A stretch of DNA of 64,000 nucleotides. Source: Rhabditophanes sp. KR3021 (taxonomy: Eukaryota > Nematoda > Chromadorea > Rhabditida > Alloionematidae). The notes under the pieces were generated by a model. It was not told the origin of the DNA, made no database searches, and saw only the letters and a program-made list of their open reading frames with translations. This document shows, piece after piece, positions 1 to 10,599 of the stretch. The stretch spans positions 5,890,001 through 5,954,000 of the forward strand of contig CAUJLY010000004.1 in the NCBI GenBank assembly GCA_963281155.1, read 5' to 3'. Every line of letters begins with the position of its first letter. Position 1 is the first letter of the stretch. A program made the position numbers and the translations under genes.

Positions 1-196
1 TTACATTTGTTGAAATAGGAAAATGTGTAAAATACTTAGTACTGCCATTGATAGGAATTATATTATTTGAAGGTTGGTTTTTGCATTTCTTTATCTTAGA
101 ACATACAATTAAAATGGCACAAATTAATAGGATAGAAAGAATGATAACTAAAAGAAAGAACGGAATTTTGTTAGATTCAATAAGTTGATAAACCAT
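1..196 (-). CDS. Small single-pass membrane protein, partial (runs off left edge)
   Basis: On the minus strand an ATG at 196 opens a frame that is still open at base 1, giving 65 residues. Residues about 12-33 are a strongly hydrophobic transmembrane segment (FFLLVIILSILLICAILIVC), followed by a basic stop-transfer stretch (KIKKCK). The region after it is polar and Asn/Ser-rich. An in-frame TAA lies upstream. A good splice acceptor (ATATTTAG) ends one base before the ATG, so this may be an internal or last exon instead of the first. The topology resembles the C-terminal exon of the CUB-domain membrane protein at 10600-12256, which hints at a paralogue, but I found no CUB exon upstream. The family is not recognised. 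Confidence 0.4.
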   Translation of the reverse strand, partial: MVYQLIESNKIPFFLLVIILSILLICAILIVCSKIKKCKNQPSNNIIPINGSTKYFTHFPISTNV

Positions 197-731
197 TCTA
201 AATATGTATAAATGATGTGAAAGTATTTAATTGTTAAAGGGATCCAACACAATTATTTTCCCAGAAAGATCATAATTAATTAGATTTTTATTAGCCAACA
301 TTCATGGGAATATTAGTATAAGCATTATGAGTAGCCATGAAGAGTACTTGTATTACCCGAAATCTCATTATCTTTTAAACTAGCTTATTACTATGCAGTC
401 TTTCGTACTGAACATCATTACTTTAAATGACTTTACTGAATATCCAAAAACAATTATTTAAAACTTACACATGTATTACGGGTATTCGAAAATGATTAAA
501 TGAACTTACTGATTAATTTGATGTTAAAGGTGATGATATTTGATATGTCTTATTTATTATATATGTAGTTATACCAGTATAATAAATCAGTTATCTTATT
601 ATCTTGTTGTTTGTCCTTTGCCCACGTGTCTCCATCCTATTCACCTATCGACCTCATGGGCTATCTTATGATGGTCCGGGGACATTTAATATCCAAATAA
701 GTAATTAAACCTTAGTTGAGTTGAAAATGGC
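197..731. other. Intergenic, no gene seen
   Basis: AT-rich sequence with no supported ORF. Two GATA-type hexamers (AGATAA on the minus strand) lie at 591-596 and 599-604, upstream of the partial minus-strand gene. In nematodes such sites often drive intestinal expression. Here this is only a suggestion. Confidence 0.3.
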
Positions 732-736
732 AAAAA
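732..736 (-). terminator. Pol III T-run terminator of the tRNA-Ser gene
   Basis: A run of five T on the minus strand starts 5 bases after the 3' end of the tRNA, the normal RNA polymerase III termination signal. Confidence 0.7.
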
Positions 737-740
737 TATT

Positions 741-822
741 CGCAACCAGCAGGATTCGAACCTGCGCGGGCAAAGCCCAATTGATTTCTAATCAATCTCC
801 TTAACCGCTCGGACATGGTTGC
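741..822 (-). tRNA. tRNA-Ser (anticodon AGA)
   Basis: Read on the minus strand the 82-nt sequence folds as a class II tRNA. It has a 7-bp acceptor stem (GCAACCA/TGGTTGC) with discriminator G, an A box, and an anticodon arm with AGA flanked by matching stem arms. It also has a long variable arm (GGGCTTTGCCC) as in serine tRNAs, and a B box GGTTCGAATCC. The anticodon AGA reads UCU/UCC codons after A34-to-inosine editing. There is no intron. The 3' CCA is not encoded, as usual in eukaryotes. Confidence 0.97.
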
Positions 823-1209
823 TTAACACAATATTTTGTAAATCTCCTAACCTAATTGTCAATTTCAAAAATATTAACACAACATTATTATCTGCAGATA
901 AATTATTAAATTAGAACACCTGTTTATTATTGGTATTTATTTGGTATTTTATCTTGTAGCACTAATTGCCGCTTTCGTCAATTCTTAATCTGGACTATAT
1001 GGATACTTACAAGGCGTTTTTAAAATAAACTTATCAATCAAAATGTTGCTTGAAACTATTGTACATTGCTTCAGACCAATACGTTTTTAATTGTCTTAGT
1101 ATTCTTGCTTAAAACCAATATGCTTAGAAAGTATGTAATACTACGCCTTGACTATGTTATTAAATCTTTTTTTAACGCCCATTTAGATTAGATCTAGATT
1201 ATAAATCAC
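823..1209. other. Intergenic, upstream of the CUB-like gene
   Basis: No gene is seen. The sequence is AT-rich and contains a GATA-like AGATAA near 896. It probably holds the promoter of the plus-strand CUB-like gene. Confidence 0.3.
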
Positions 1210-1218
1210 TATAAAAAG
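1210..1218 (+). promoter_or_regulatory. TATA box of the CUB-like gene
   Basis: TATAAAAAG sits 41-49 bases before the ATG at 1259. This gives a predicted transcription start near 1240 and a very short leader, a layout common for highly expressed nematode secretory genes. Confidence 0.55.
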
Positions 1219-1258
1219 CATCTTTTTTAATACTTACTCACCACAACTTGCTTTCACC

Positions 1259-2101
1259 ATGAAATTAGTGTACTTTTTTACTCTATTAGCTGGCTTAGTT
1301 GGACAAGCATATGCAACATGCCTTTGTACAACTTTTTCAAAGGCAGCAATTTTTTCTCAATCCGACTATTCAGTTCTCATTTATCCTCGCGATAACATAA
1401 CTGATATGCCATGTAATCCAGTAAGATGTGTTTATACTATTCAAACTACCCAATTCGATGGAATTAGTGGCAATGTTTACTATCTTAGAAACTTTCAGAA
1501 GTCTAAAGCTACTCTCAAATTTTACAATGGAAAGGATCTCTCTGCTGCTCCGTACTTTAAATTCGATAAAAACACCGAGAATTCAGAATTGACTGTTACT
1601 CCTTCATCTTCTGCTCGCATTGTTACAATCGTTCTTGATATCAACCCAGCACTCACCGAAAACTTGCCAACATTCATTTTGTATGTTATAGGAAAAGCCC
1701 CTCCAACCACAACTACAACAACCATCGCCCCTACCACATCAGCTCCTGATCTAACTACGTCAACAACAAAAGATGTAACAACCACACTTGAATCTTCTGG
1801 CACCACAACTGAAACTTCTAATAGCACTGATGAAACTTCCAGCGCCACAAATGAAACTTCTAGCGCCACAAATGATGTTTCAAGTACTACAACTGAAGTC
1901 TTAACCACCACTGTTCAAACTTCTAGTACCACCGCTGACATTTCTAGCACTGCTCAAACAACAAGCATCACAACTGAAGCTACAGCCTCCGAAGCTACAA
2001 CTGAATCTACAGCTTCCGAAGCTACAACTAAATCTACATCCTCCGAAGCTACAACTGAAGTTACAGCCTCCGAAACTACAACTGAAACTACAACCTTCTA
2101 A
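1259..2101 (+). CDS. Secreted CUB-like domain protein with Thr/Ser mucin tail
   Basis: Single-exon gene of 280 residues. Residues 1-19 are a signal peptide ending QAYA, so the mature protein should start TCLC. Residues about 20-150 resemble the nematode CUB-like (CUB_2) domain: a beta-rich module with cysteines at 21, 23, 52 and 57 and a YSVLIYPRDN segment. Residues about 151-280 are a low-complexity Thr/Ser/Glu tail rich in O-glycosylation sites, ending in four 9-residue repeats of the type SEATTESTA. Proteins of this family in Caenorhabditis are secreted by gut or epidermis and are often induced by infection; the role here is inferred from the family only. A TATA box lies just upstream and AATAAA follows at 2173. 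The gene is tail-to-tail with ROD. Confidence 0.85.
   Translation: MKLVYFFTLLAGLVGQAYATCLCTTFSKAAIFSQSDYSVLIYPRDNITDMPCNPVRCVYTIQTTQFDGISGNVYYLRNFQKSKATLKFYNGKDLSAAPYFKFDKNTENSELTVTPSSSARIVTIVLDINPALTENLPTFILYVIGKAPPTTTTTTIAPTTSAPDLTTSTTKDVTTTLESSGTTTETSNSTDETSSATNETSSATNDVSSTTTEVLTTTVQTSSTTADISSTAQTTSITTEATASEATTESTASEATTKSTSSEATTEVTASETTTETTTF
1988..2095 (+). repeat. 27-bp in-frame tandem repeat, 4 copies
   Basis: Units at 1988-2014, 2015-2041, 2042-2068 and 2069-2095 share the core TCCGAAGCTACAACTGAA and encode the 9-residue mucin repeats at the C-terminus of the CUB-like protein. Being a multiple of three, copy-number change would keep the frame. Confidence 0.9.
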
Positions 2102-2172
2102 ATTACTGCTACTCAAGATCTTATTTAATTCATTTAGTTTCATTATTTATTTAGTTTAACTTTTTACATTTA

Positions 2173-2178
2173 AATAAA
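2173..2178 (+). terminator. Poly(A) signal of the CUB-like gene
   Basis: AATAAA lies 72 bases after the stop codon, with a second copy at 2205-2210. The convergent ROD gene has its own signal on the other strand at 2232-2237, so the two 3' ends nearly touch. Confidence 0.6.
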
Positions 2179-2231
2179 ATTACTCTTCATAAGTATCAAT
2201 ACAAAATAAACATTAAATGTCGTTACAACAT

Positions 2232-2237
2232 TTTATT
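2232..2237 (-). terminator. Poly(A) signal of the ROD gene
   Basis: AATAAA on the minus strand lies about 90 bases after the predicted stop codon (2328-2330) of the ROD homologue. Confidence 0.5.
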
Positions 2238-2327
2238 ACAAAGGCATATTTAAAGACATGAACATTTTTAGTTCTATTAGAGATTAGTCACATATTTATA
2301 TAAATTAAACACCATTTAGATTGTTGC

Positions 2328-5300
2328 TTAGAGACTTGATTCGTCGTGGAGGGTAATGCTCTAAAAGAGTATGAATTAGTTAGGATTACATTTAAATATA
2401 CTTACTATTGTTGGATTGACAACTAATTGAGATAGTTGATGCATGCGAGGATTGCGTTTGAATAGTTGCACCTCCTTGTTGCTCCTGATTCCGCCAGCTT
2501 CAACAGAATATTTTGTGAAGAAGTAGAACAATTCCCCGAGATTATGATTGTGACGGAGCATCGCTTCTACTGTCTTCATGGCAAACAGAACCACGTTTTG
2601 CCCAACCATAGAAGTGGTGACATTTCTCTTGTCGTCACTTAGAATCGTCAAAGCCATTTGATTCATGAAGCTCTTCTTACTCGATACCATGTAAGGTAGG
2701 AATGGTTTGATATTTTCAAAATAGTGAGCTTTCTTGAAATCTCTACCAATACAAAGAATTGCGAAGGCTTTCTCAGCAGTAGTAACAGGCGACTTTACGA
2801 GTTGAGTCATATGGTCGATCATAATATCTTGATTGCTGGCCAAATCACGAAGCTTCACATTGATGTTCAAGTTTCTCATCAAATCGACGTAAAAGGAGTT
2901 GGTCAGTATCTTGTAGATGGCCATACGAGACATACAGAAGATTTCATTCTGAATATTATCTTCAGGATACAGGCGTGAGATTGAGAACAACAGTTTGATA
3001 AATGTCTTGATTCCACCAGGCAGAGTGTTTGGATCTTTCTTGAAGTAGGCGAACATCTTTTTAATTACTTGGTTGTGTTCTCCACTGCGCAAGATGTACA
3101 CAATCTTGTTAACGTCAGCATCGTCATCATAAATGCCGCACATCAGTTGGTTGTCTTCGACTTTGATATCCATAGCTTCAGCAGAGGTGTCAAAAGTGGC
3201 ATCAGGGTCGACAATAGAAGTTGTCTGATCAACGCACAACCAATCATCAATCAAGGAAAGATTGATACTGTTCAGATCGACATGGTTTTCAAGAGCAATC
3301 AGTCTACAACATTCCATCTTCCTCATCCTGTCTTCACGATTATTCCAGTCAATGCATCTAGTGTAGATGAATTTGATCAGAGCGTCAATCTTGTTTCCGG
3401 CAGCACAGAACTCTTTGATGTCCTCTGTGATTAGTTGCCCATCTTCGAGGAACTTCTCAGTCTTGCACCTCTTGATCTTTCTCGTCAAACCATCACTATA
3501 GTCCTGAAGCTCCTTGCTTGGTGCTTTTTTGTTCAGCAAATTCGACTCATCACACACAGAACGGAGCATCTCCAAATACTCCAACTTGACACGGAGATTC
3601 TTGAATGTCATCGTATGTTTGGACAGTTGGTAGACGATATTGGAGATCTTGGTGGGGGTAGATGTGATAATGATGTTTTTAAGATCATTAACTTCGAAGC
3701 TGGAGATAGTCAGATTCTTTTCATTGACCATCATCATTCTCTTCAACAAAGCTTTGATGCAAACTTCAGCTCGACTGATCTTGAGAATAGTCTTAGTAGA
3801 CTCAATCAGATTGATCCACAGGTGAACATTATGGATGTTGACATCATGAGCAATGAATGGAGTGACAAGATTCTTGTAATCTTCACTGCAGAGCAAGTGG
3901 AACGGCAATCTCTGCACTGCACATAGAGGCATCTTTTTAGCTGAAGCCTCGCGCTTTTCTTCCATCTCATGGTAGTTCAGCATAGACATTTCACAAACAC
4001 TTCTTTCATTCTCAACGGACGTTCCATTCGAAATTACACTCTTGTTGAACGAACTAGGGAAGCTCCTCAAATTTGAGAACCATTGGCACTCAGTACCAAA
4101 CAGTTCGGAGTTACTTTTCTTGTAACTTGAGACAAAGTCGATAGCTGTCATCAAGTCACGGAGTTTAACCTTGTTGTCCTCTTCCAACTCATCGACAGCA
4201 GGGCTAGTGACAGCTGTATTAATCAAAAGCCTGACTACCTCATGGTTGTAAGGAGAAGCATCACTGATTGCAACGAACATCAGATCATAGTGCTCTTTGA
4301 TGATAACTGGCAGCTTAAGGAGGTTTTCAGTAATGAGAAGTTGCTCCTTGAACTTGTCCATTTGATTAGTTTCCAGCATTTCAGAACTAAACAAAGCAGA
4401 TTCCAAGGCGCATTTTAGGTGGAATGTGTTGTAGTCCAGTTCAAAATAGTCGCAATACTCTTGAGCGAAGCTTGGAGGTACATTCTTCCTAACCATCTCA
4501 CGAACCATCATCTCGACATCCATCCCCGAACTGTAGTTGACGCCGAATTTTCCAAGCTTCCTCTTCCAAGTATACTCATCATATTTGGTTGCAAGGAGTT
4601 GGGCAATTTGGAGGTTAGATAGACGATGCTTGACCAGATTAGCCAAATTACAAAGATTAATCATAGACCGTAAATTGGACTGTTTGACTCTGTTTCTAAT
4701 TTCATTCAAGAACTTTTCACATGCTTGCTCAGGATATGAGACAATGATGGCAACCGCACTCTCGAGATCGCAGTCAGGAATAGCCAGGATATGCTCCAAC
4801 AGATTAATCGAAGCATTTCTGTGAATCTCCACCACACCATCATTACTCGGTTGCCCGAGGTCGAGAGTCTGATACATATTAGCAAGGACTAAGATGTCGT
4901 AGAGTTGATTGTCCATCATAAGGTTACTAAAGAGGGTGTTCCATTCTTGGACGAACTCCACAATTTCTTGACTTCCCACAAACAACGACTCCGGAAGAGA
5001 TCCAGCAACTTTCAGCAAATTTTCAATGATTGTTTCTTCGTTTGTAGGGTGCTGAAGGTTAAGAACGGAGAAAGGTTTGGACTTGCTATTGGTAATCGTG
5101 CTAATAGTCTTCTTCATCGGCCTCAGTACACGAAACATTGGATGTTTGGTATAATCAGTACCAACGACCTTCACAACTTCAGAAGTGTCCATCATATCGT
5201 CGTCCATAATCATATCGGATCGAGCATCTCCATCGCAATAACGATAAACTATTTCCAAGAAAGAGAAGTAAATGTTGAAGGCACGAATGTCTCCAAGTTG

Positions 5301-8300
5301 AGTCATTGGATCACTCTTAGCAATGATAACGGGCAAGGCTAATCTCAGAGGTTCAACAAAACGCTTCACTTTTGCAAGAGAAGAGTTTCCATAGACATCG
5401 AAGACCTTTGGGAAGGTATTATCGAGAGCACCACGGATATACTCGAGAAGTTTACCATTTATGCACCTCTTTTCCAAAGAAATATGGTAGATCATATCCA
5501 CAATATTCTCCAACTTTCCTTCAGTAACAGCTTGCTGGAGGAGACATTTGAAGGCCAAGGAGAGATCCATTCGAGCGATGTTAGCAATATGGACTATTTG
5601 CTTCCAGTGATCTATACCATACGCATCAATTAACGAGGGTATCCACTCTGTTTTCTTAACAGACGTCGACTCCATGAAGAGATAGCTCTGGAGGATTGTG
5701 TAATTCTCGTACAAGTCAAGGATAGAGGTGATGTCCGTGAAGTTTTTCTTGTGCTCTTCTTCATGGATCAAATATTTCAAGATTAACTTTTTGCCCAATT
5801 TCAGATGCCTCAAGTATACAGAATTTCCTTCTTTGGTGGCAAACTCTACAAAACTAAATTTGTAGCCCACTAGCAATTCTTGAACTGCATTCCTAGCAAT
5901 TACCTTTTTCGCATTATCACTAGGTAGCTTGTTAATCCACACAAAAGGATCTTCAGATTGAGCCTCAAAGTGCTTCCACTTGTAGAAGACAGCAGACCAC
6001 ATTGTAACGTAGACATCATCAATTCCTATGGCTTCATCATCATGGATGTATTGGTTTCGCAGTTGCCAAATTTTGAATAAGTCACCAGCGACCGACTCAA
6101 CAGACGACTTTGTCTGGTAGAAGATCAAAGAACGAAGAAAGACGGCGAACAATTGACTCTTTTGAACAACATCGCTGATACAAGCTGGAATCTGGCAGTA
6201 TTTCTTGATGATGAAACACATCTCAGAAAATATGCAGCTGTTTTTGAGGTTGTCCTTTAACGATTTGTCTACACTTCTGTCACCAAGGACGTTGTTGACA
6301 GACTTGGTCAGCTCAGGAGGCCAACTGTAGGGAAGGGCAACAGTCATAAATTCAAGAGTTCTGGTTTGCAATAAAGGGTCAGCGATTTTGTCGATCAATC
6401 CACAGCAACGCGTCAACTTGATAAGGGAATAAGTTGAGGCTGAGTTGCTCCTTCCATTTTCAAAGTGTGTCCAGGACTTGACGTAGTTGCAGATCAACTG
6501 CTTCCCATCCAACTTGTACTCCTTGCAGAACGGCATAAAGATTTGTTGATAGGCAAGATCGTAAGCATCACAACTAAGCATTTGCTCAATCAAGTGAAGA
6601 CCTATGTCGCCATCACTCATCTTCACGAACTTCCCATACCTTACATCAATGTTGTAGACATCTTTGAGATGCAACATTTTGGACAGGTTTCCCTTAACAA
6701 TGTTGAGTCTTCCTGTGGCGCAGCTTTTGTCATAAGAATCATACGGCATTTCGAGTTTGTACAGGGTGAAGTTAACTCTTTCCTCAGGGGTGACAGTCAT
6801 TTTTTTCATACTATTCCAAACGCGATCCATCGTTCCCGAGATGTAACAGACGTTTGAAGGGAATTGAGCAGATTCCTTGAATTCTAAATCAGAGATAATT
6901 TCAAGAATTGTGCCAACATAAGCATCTCCAGCCAATTTTCCAATTTTGGACAACAAGAAGGGTACAACTTCATCTTCCATGAAGGTAAACAGTTCTTTGC
7001 GACGAACATTATTCTCAGCGCAAATCTTGAAGAGCTCCGTGATCTCTTTGAATCTATCAATGACTGTATCCTCAAAGTAGGAGTCTTGGATGTATCTCCT
7101 CCATAAGATCCTTGCTTTGTCAGGTTCACCTTGACTTAGGAACGCAAGGAAATATTGGAGCCAGCACTCATTCGTGGCAAGAGCTTCAAACCAGACCCGA
7201 GGAAATTCCTTGGCACTCCAGATCATCTTAATAGTCGTGAACTTGATGGAGAGGTCATTGAGTTGCTCCACCAAATAACGATCCTTAGACTTGCTATCAA
7301 GAGCCATTGAAAACAACCTTTCAACAACCCCGAAATCATTTACTTTCAACATACCATTGATGCAGATTTGACAGAACTTGTCACTGCTCTTGACTTTCTT
7401 CATTTTGGCAAAGAATTCTTTCAATTCACCAGGATCAGAGGCATCTCTTTTGAACTCATCAAGCAGATAGATCGCGTGAGCAGAATAGATAGCATCTGTA
7501 CACAGCTCATACTTTATGGACATTGCCAGGGCTTCATCGAATCTCCGCAAGTTGATAAGCTTGTCGACGCGTAACCTTGGAGTAGCTTCGACAATCGAGC
7601 GGATGTAGACATTTTCACCGTCCATAGGCTCAACATACACCATTTGATTGACGGACAGCTCCCATTTCACAAAAGCAGCCCCTTCACTACATTCAACGTC
7701 GAAGACAATCTCATTGTCAGGCAAAGTCCTCACTTGAAGATGGTGGGAGTTAGCATCGTAGCACTTGACCAAAGCATGAACTCCATTGAATGTTGTTTGT
7801 TTAGGATCAAGGAGTATTTGAGTGGAGACAATATTCATGGTTGCATTTTCATCCTTCAACCCAAAATCGGTTACTAATTCCAAGGAGTGAAGCGAGATGA
7901 CTTCAATGACGCCATAGTCGGTCAGGCCAAAAGCGAGAGAGTTGCTAAGAGTGACGGAGACATAAGCATTGGTAACAAAGCAGGACTTCTGTTGGAAGAT
8001 GCCATAAGGCTTGATAGCATACTCTTTGATGACCCCGTTCTTGTCCTTTGGGAAAGTGTAGAACGTGTCTCGATTCTCAGCAAAAACCACAACCGAGTTA
8101 CCAATTGTAGAATCAAGGGTCTTAAATTTCAAACTTTGCTGGAGCGACGAACGGAGATCAACCCAACTCCCAGCATTCCCGTTTCCAGAGAGTATCTTGG
8201 AGCTAAGCTGCATCTGAACGATGCTCCCGTTCTTTCCGTTGACAAAGAGTATATGCGTTTGGCCAGATGTGTTTTTGATATACATCTGAGTCTGATCAAC

Positions 8301-8832
8301 TTGGTCGGCATCGAGAGTGTGGTTGATGAGAATGGTTTCTCCGCTTGAGGTATGTCCGATTGCTAGTTGCCCACTCTTACTTATTCCAACGTAGTATCCA
8401 GTTTTTGGGACTACGCACAGCTTCACAAACAAATGATCTCCATCTACAAAAAATGATTAGTAAAAGTACGGTGACAGCTATAATTACTTGAAATGACACC
8501 ACTGTATTCTTTTTCAATGTTGTCTGAAAGACGGAACGACGAACTTGTTCCTGCTCCATTAACAATCAACTTGTCATAACCACTGTTCCATGTGTAGACG
8601 GCTTCAGATTTGCCATTAAACGATTTATCCGTGACCTTGTTTCCAACTAAAAAGAAGGCATCATTATGTCATCAAAAATGGCACGCATCTAAGTGATATG
8701 TGTAATTGTTTTAAACTTACATGAAACCTTGGCCAGGTCTTTTATCTCAAATAAGCTTTGCGAAGCAGATGAGATGAGCCGGTTTGTAGAAACAGGATCC
8801 GCAGTATTCAAAATAGCAATATCAACAGCCAT
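2328..8832 (-). CDS. rod-1: ROD/KNTC1 kinetochore protein (RZZ complex subunit)
   Basis: My model has four exons: 8721-8832, 8488-8646, 2406-8443 and 2328-2360, with introns of 74, 44 and 45 bp, giving 2113 residues. If the last intron (GTAAGT...CTTTTAG) is not used, the protein ends at a TAA at 2376 instead. The N-terminal ~400 residues look like a beta-propeller; the rest is an alpha-solenoid. The segment RLRVDKLINLRRFDEALAMS aligns with KNTC1 just after its propeller (LSRLLHKHRFAEAESFA), and the size fits the family (about 2100-2200). ROD joins ZW10 and Zwilch in the RZZ complex, which recruits Mad1/Mad2 and dynein-Spindly to unattached kinetochores. The 6-kb third exon is odd for this intron-rich window. 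I saw no frame breaks. Confidence 0.85.
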
Positions 8833-9028
8833 TTTTAAAGTGATATTTTATATGGTGAATGAGTTCTATAAAATGAATTGAACCACCACATTCATTGTCG
8901 TGTCGGGAGAACTTTTGGAAGATAATGTATTCAACAAAATTATATTATAAATATGCACGTTGGCAATGAAACAAAGAAAGTATCAAAGTACACTGGCCAA
9001 AAAAGAGGAGTTAGATTAATATTGAAAT

Positions 9029-9138
9029 TAATTGACACAGAATAAAGGTTCATTAAATCATTTAAAACGTAGATAAAATATCCAAACTAATTGATACAGA
9101 ATAAAGGTTCATTAAATCATCTAAGACATAGATAAAAT
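9029..9138. repeat. Two-copy tandem repeat of 51 bp (period 59)
   Basis: 9029-9079 and 9088-9138 are near-identical, sharing CAGAATAAAGGTTCATTAAA and an AGATAAAAT end. They differ at only a few bases and are separated by 8 bp. The repeat lies in the 361-bp gap between the start of ROD and the end of the degenerate helicase gene. Confidence 0.85.
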
Positions 9139-9193
9139 CGTTATTAAAAAAGTTTGTCAGCAAAAATAGTACAAATAATAATATAAGTTTTAA

Positions 9194-10124
9194 TTACAAA
9201 AGGGGTTCGTTGTTGATATCCAAGTCAATGTCGTAATGCGGGTTGGATGAAAAAATGTTGCAAATTTTGTCAGTTGATTTGTTAAAAGATTCGGCAACTG
9301 AAACAAGCATGAAGTGCTCATCAGTTGGAAAACCACTGAATTTCATCTGCGTGTGCAAGTCCTTTACTCTCTGAATTGGACAAACCTTGGAATTACTTAA
9401 CATCCAAGTATCAACATTTTGTAGAACCATATAACTGCATCTATTAAGCATGATTTCGGCTTTTGGCAAAAGATTATTTAAAATGGCATGTGTTGTGACC
9501 AAAATATGACAAAACGTTTGCATATGGCTAACAACATCTTTGATTGCACTTCTTTGGTGAGCTACTTTAACGATGAAAGGTAGTTTTCCATCTAAAATAA
9601 ACTTCTGAATGCACCCATATGTGGCAATAGCCGTTTCTGGATTTGAACATAGAACCAGCCCATATGGAGATCTTTGGCGTTTTTCTGTAGAAATATGAAA
9701 GCCATTCAAATAAAAGCACTTTAGCATTGGAAGAAGATAGGTGTAAACACACTCATCTGTCAACTCCGATCGAAGGCGAATGTTTTTGACATCAGTACGC
9801 TCTACAATATGGGCAAACGCAGATTCTGCAGGAGTTGGGGTGAGGCTCTCTTTAGCTCTGGCAATTGCTTGAACCAAGTCAGAAGAATAACCAATTGTTC
9901 CGTATCTTTGTATTGGTTGTTGATAAAATCTTTCTTAAACGATAAATTGTATATTTAAAACTTTTTGTAATCAACTAACCAGGAATTGGACGGTGGTTGA
10001 TTTCATTTTGTTTTGGATCATCTGTTTCCTTCTGAACGTTATCATGATCAGGGGGTCTTTCGTTTTGTTGGACTACATTCCGCTTCGGAAAGTCGCGAAA
10101 TTTCGGCATACACAAGGTGAACAT
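9194..10124 (-). CDS. Degenerate DEAD-box helicase, N-terminal RecA-like domain only, ATPase motifs lost
   Basis: Two exons (9980-10124 and 9194-9933, 46-bp intron) give 294 residues; a longer start at 10184 is possible. After a charged N-terminus the order of elements follows DEAD-box domain 1: a Q-motif-like RFYQQPIQRYG (50-60), then DLVQAIARAKES where Walker A (AxTGxGKT) should be. YTYLLPML (112-119) follows, then GLVLCSNPETAIA (140-152) for motif Ia (VLAPTRELA) and ILVTTHAIL for TPGRL. Next come YMVLQNVD (216-223) for VLDEAD and LVSVAES (258-264) for the SAT motif. Every catalytic residue is replaced but the fold pattern is kept. The second helicase domain is absent. The reading frame is intact across a spliced intron, so this looks like a kept pseudoenzyme, not a pseudogene. 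An RNA-binding or scaffold role is a guess. It is on the same strand as ROD and 361 bp upstream of it. Confidence 0.7.
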
Positions 10125-10599
10125 TCTTTGATTTAAATATGTGCTAACTAAGCAATATTTTATTTTTTGTGGGATTCGTAGCAATTCGCTTTAAGAGTTA
10201 AATGTATGGAGCAAAGTTTCCTCAAAAGTTAGATTATTTCGGCATTTTACACCAAACAATTTATTAAATGGTTTTAATTTTTAAGAAGCTTTGTCAACCA
10301 AAATTAAAAATGAATTTATTATATTAACCAAATTGAATACAAATTATGGGCTTAAAATATTGTTAAATCGCTTTAATAAATGATTCATATAAATTAAGAT
10401 ACAGGAAATCGGGTCAAATACGATAAAACTTTACAAACTAAAAATGTCTATTTTTCATTAACATATATTAAACAAATACACTGACATTGAGAACATTTAA
10501 TTATTTTATGAGATATTATTAAAGTAGTACTTTTAAACACATTTTAAATTCAAAAGCAAATATTTTTTATTAAGAAATAAGAAGCTACATTTTTGAAAT
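10125..10599. other. Intergenic, no gene seen
   Basis: AT-rich spacer between the degenerate helicase gene and the 3' end of the CUB membrane protein. No ORF or repeat is supported. Confidence 0.3.

Noticed and set aside
1522..2143. Val/Ser- and Cys/Ser-rich minus-strand frames opposite the CUB-like gene
   Set aside because: Antisense readings of the repetitive Thr/Ser tail; the sense strand has a signal peptide, TATA box and poly(A) signal.
3435..3926. 163-codon plus-strand frame and many other frames antisense to ROD
   Set aside because: They lie opposite the 6-kb ROD exon, whose frame has clear family similarity. They lack domains and splice context and are shadows of its codon bias.
8377..8565. 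Frame reading through ROD intron 2
   Set aside because: It runs across a consensus 44-bp intron; the spliced reading joins in phase with the ROD N-terminus.
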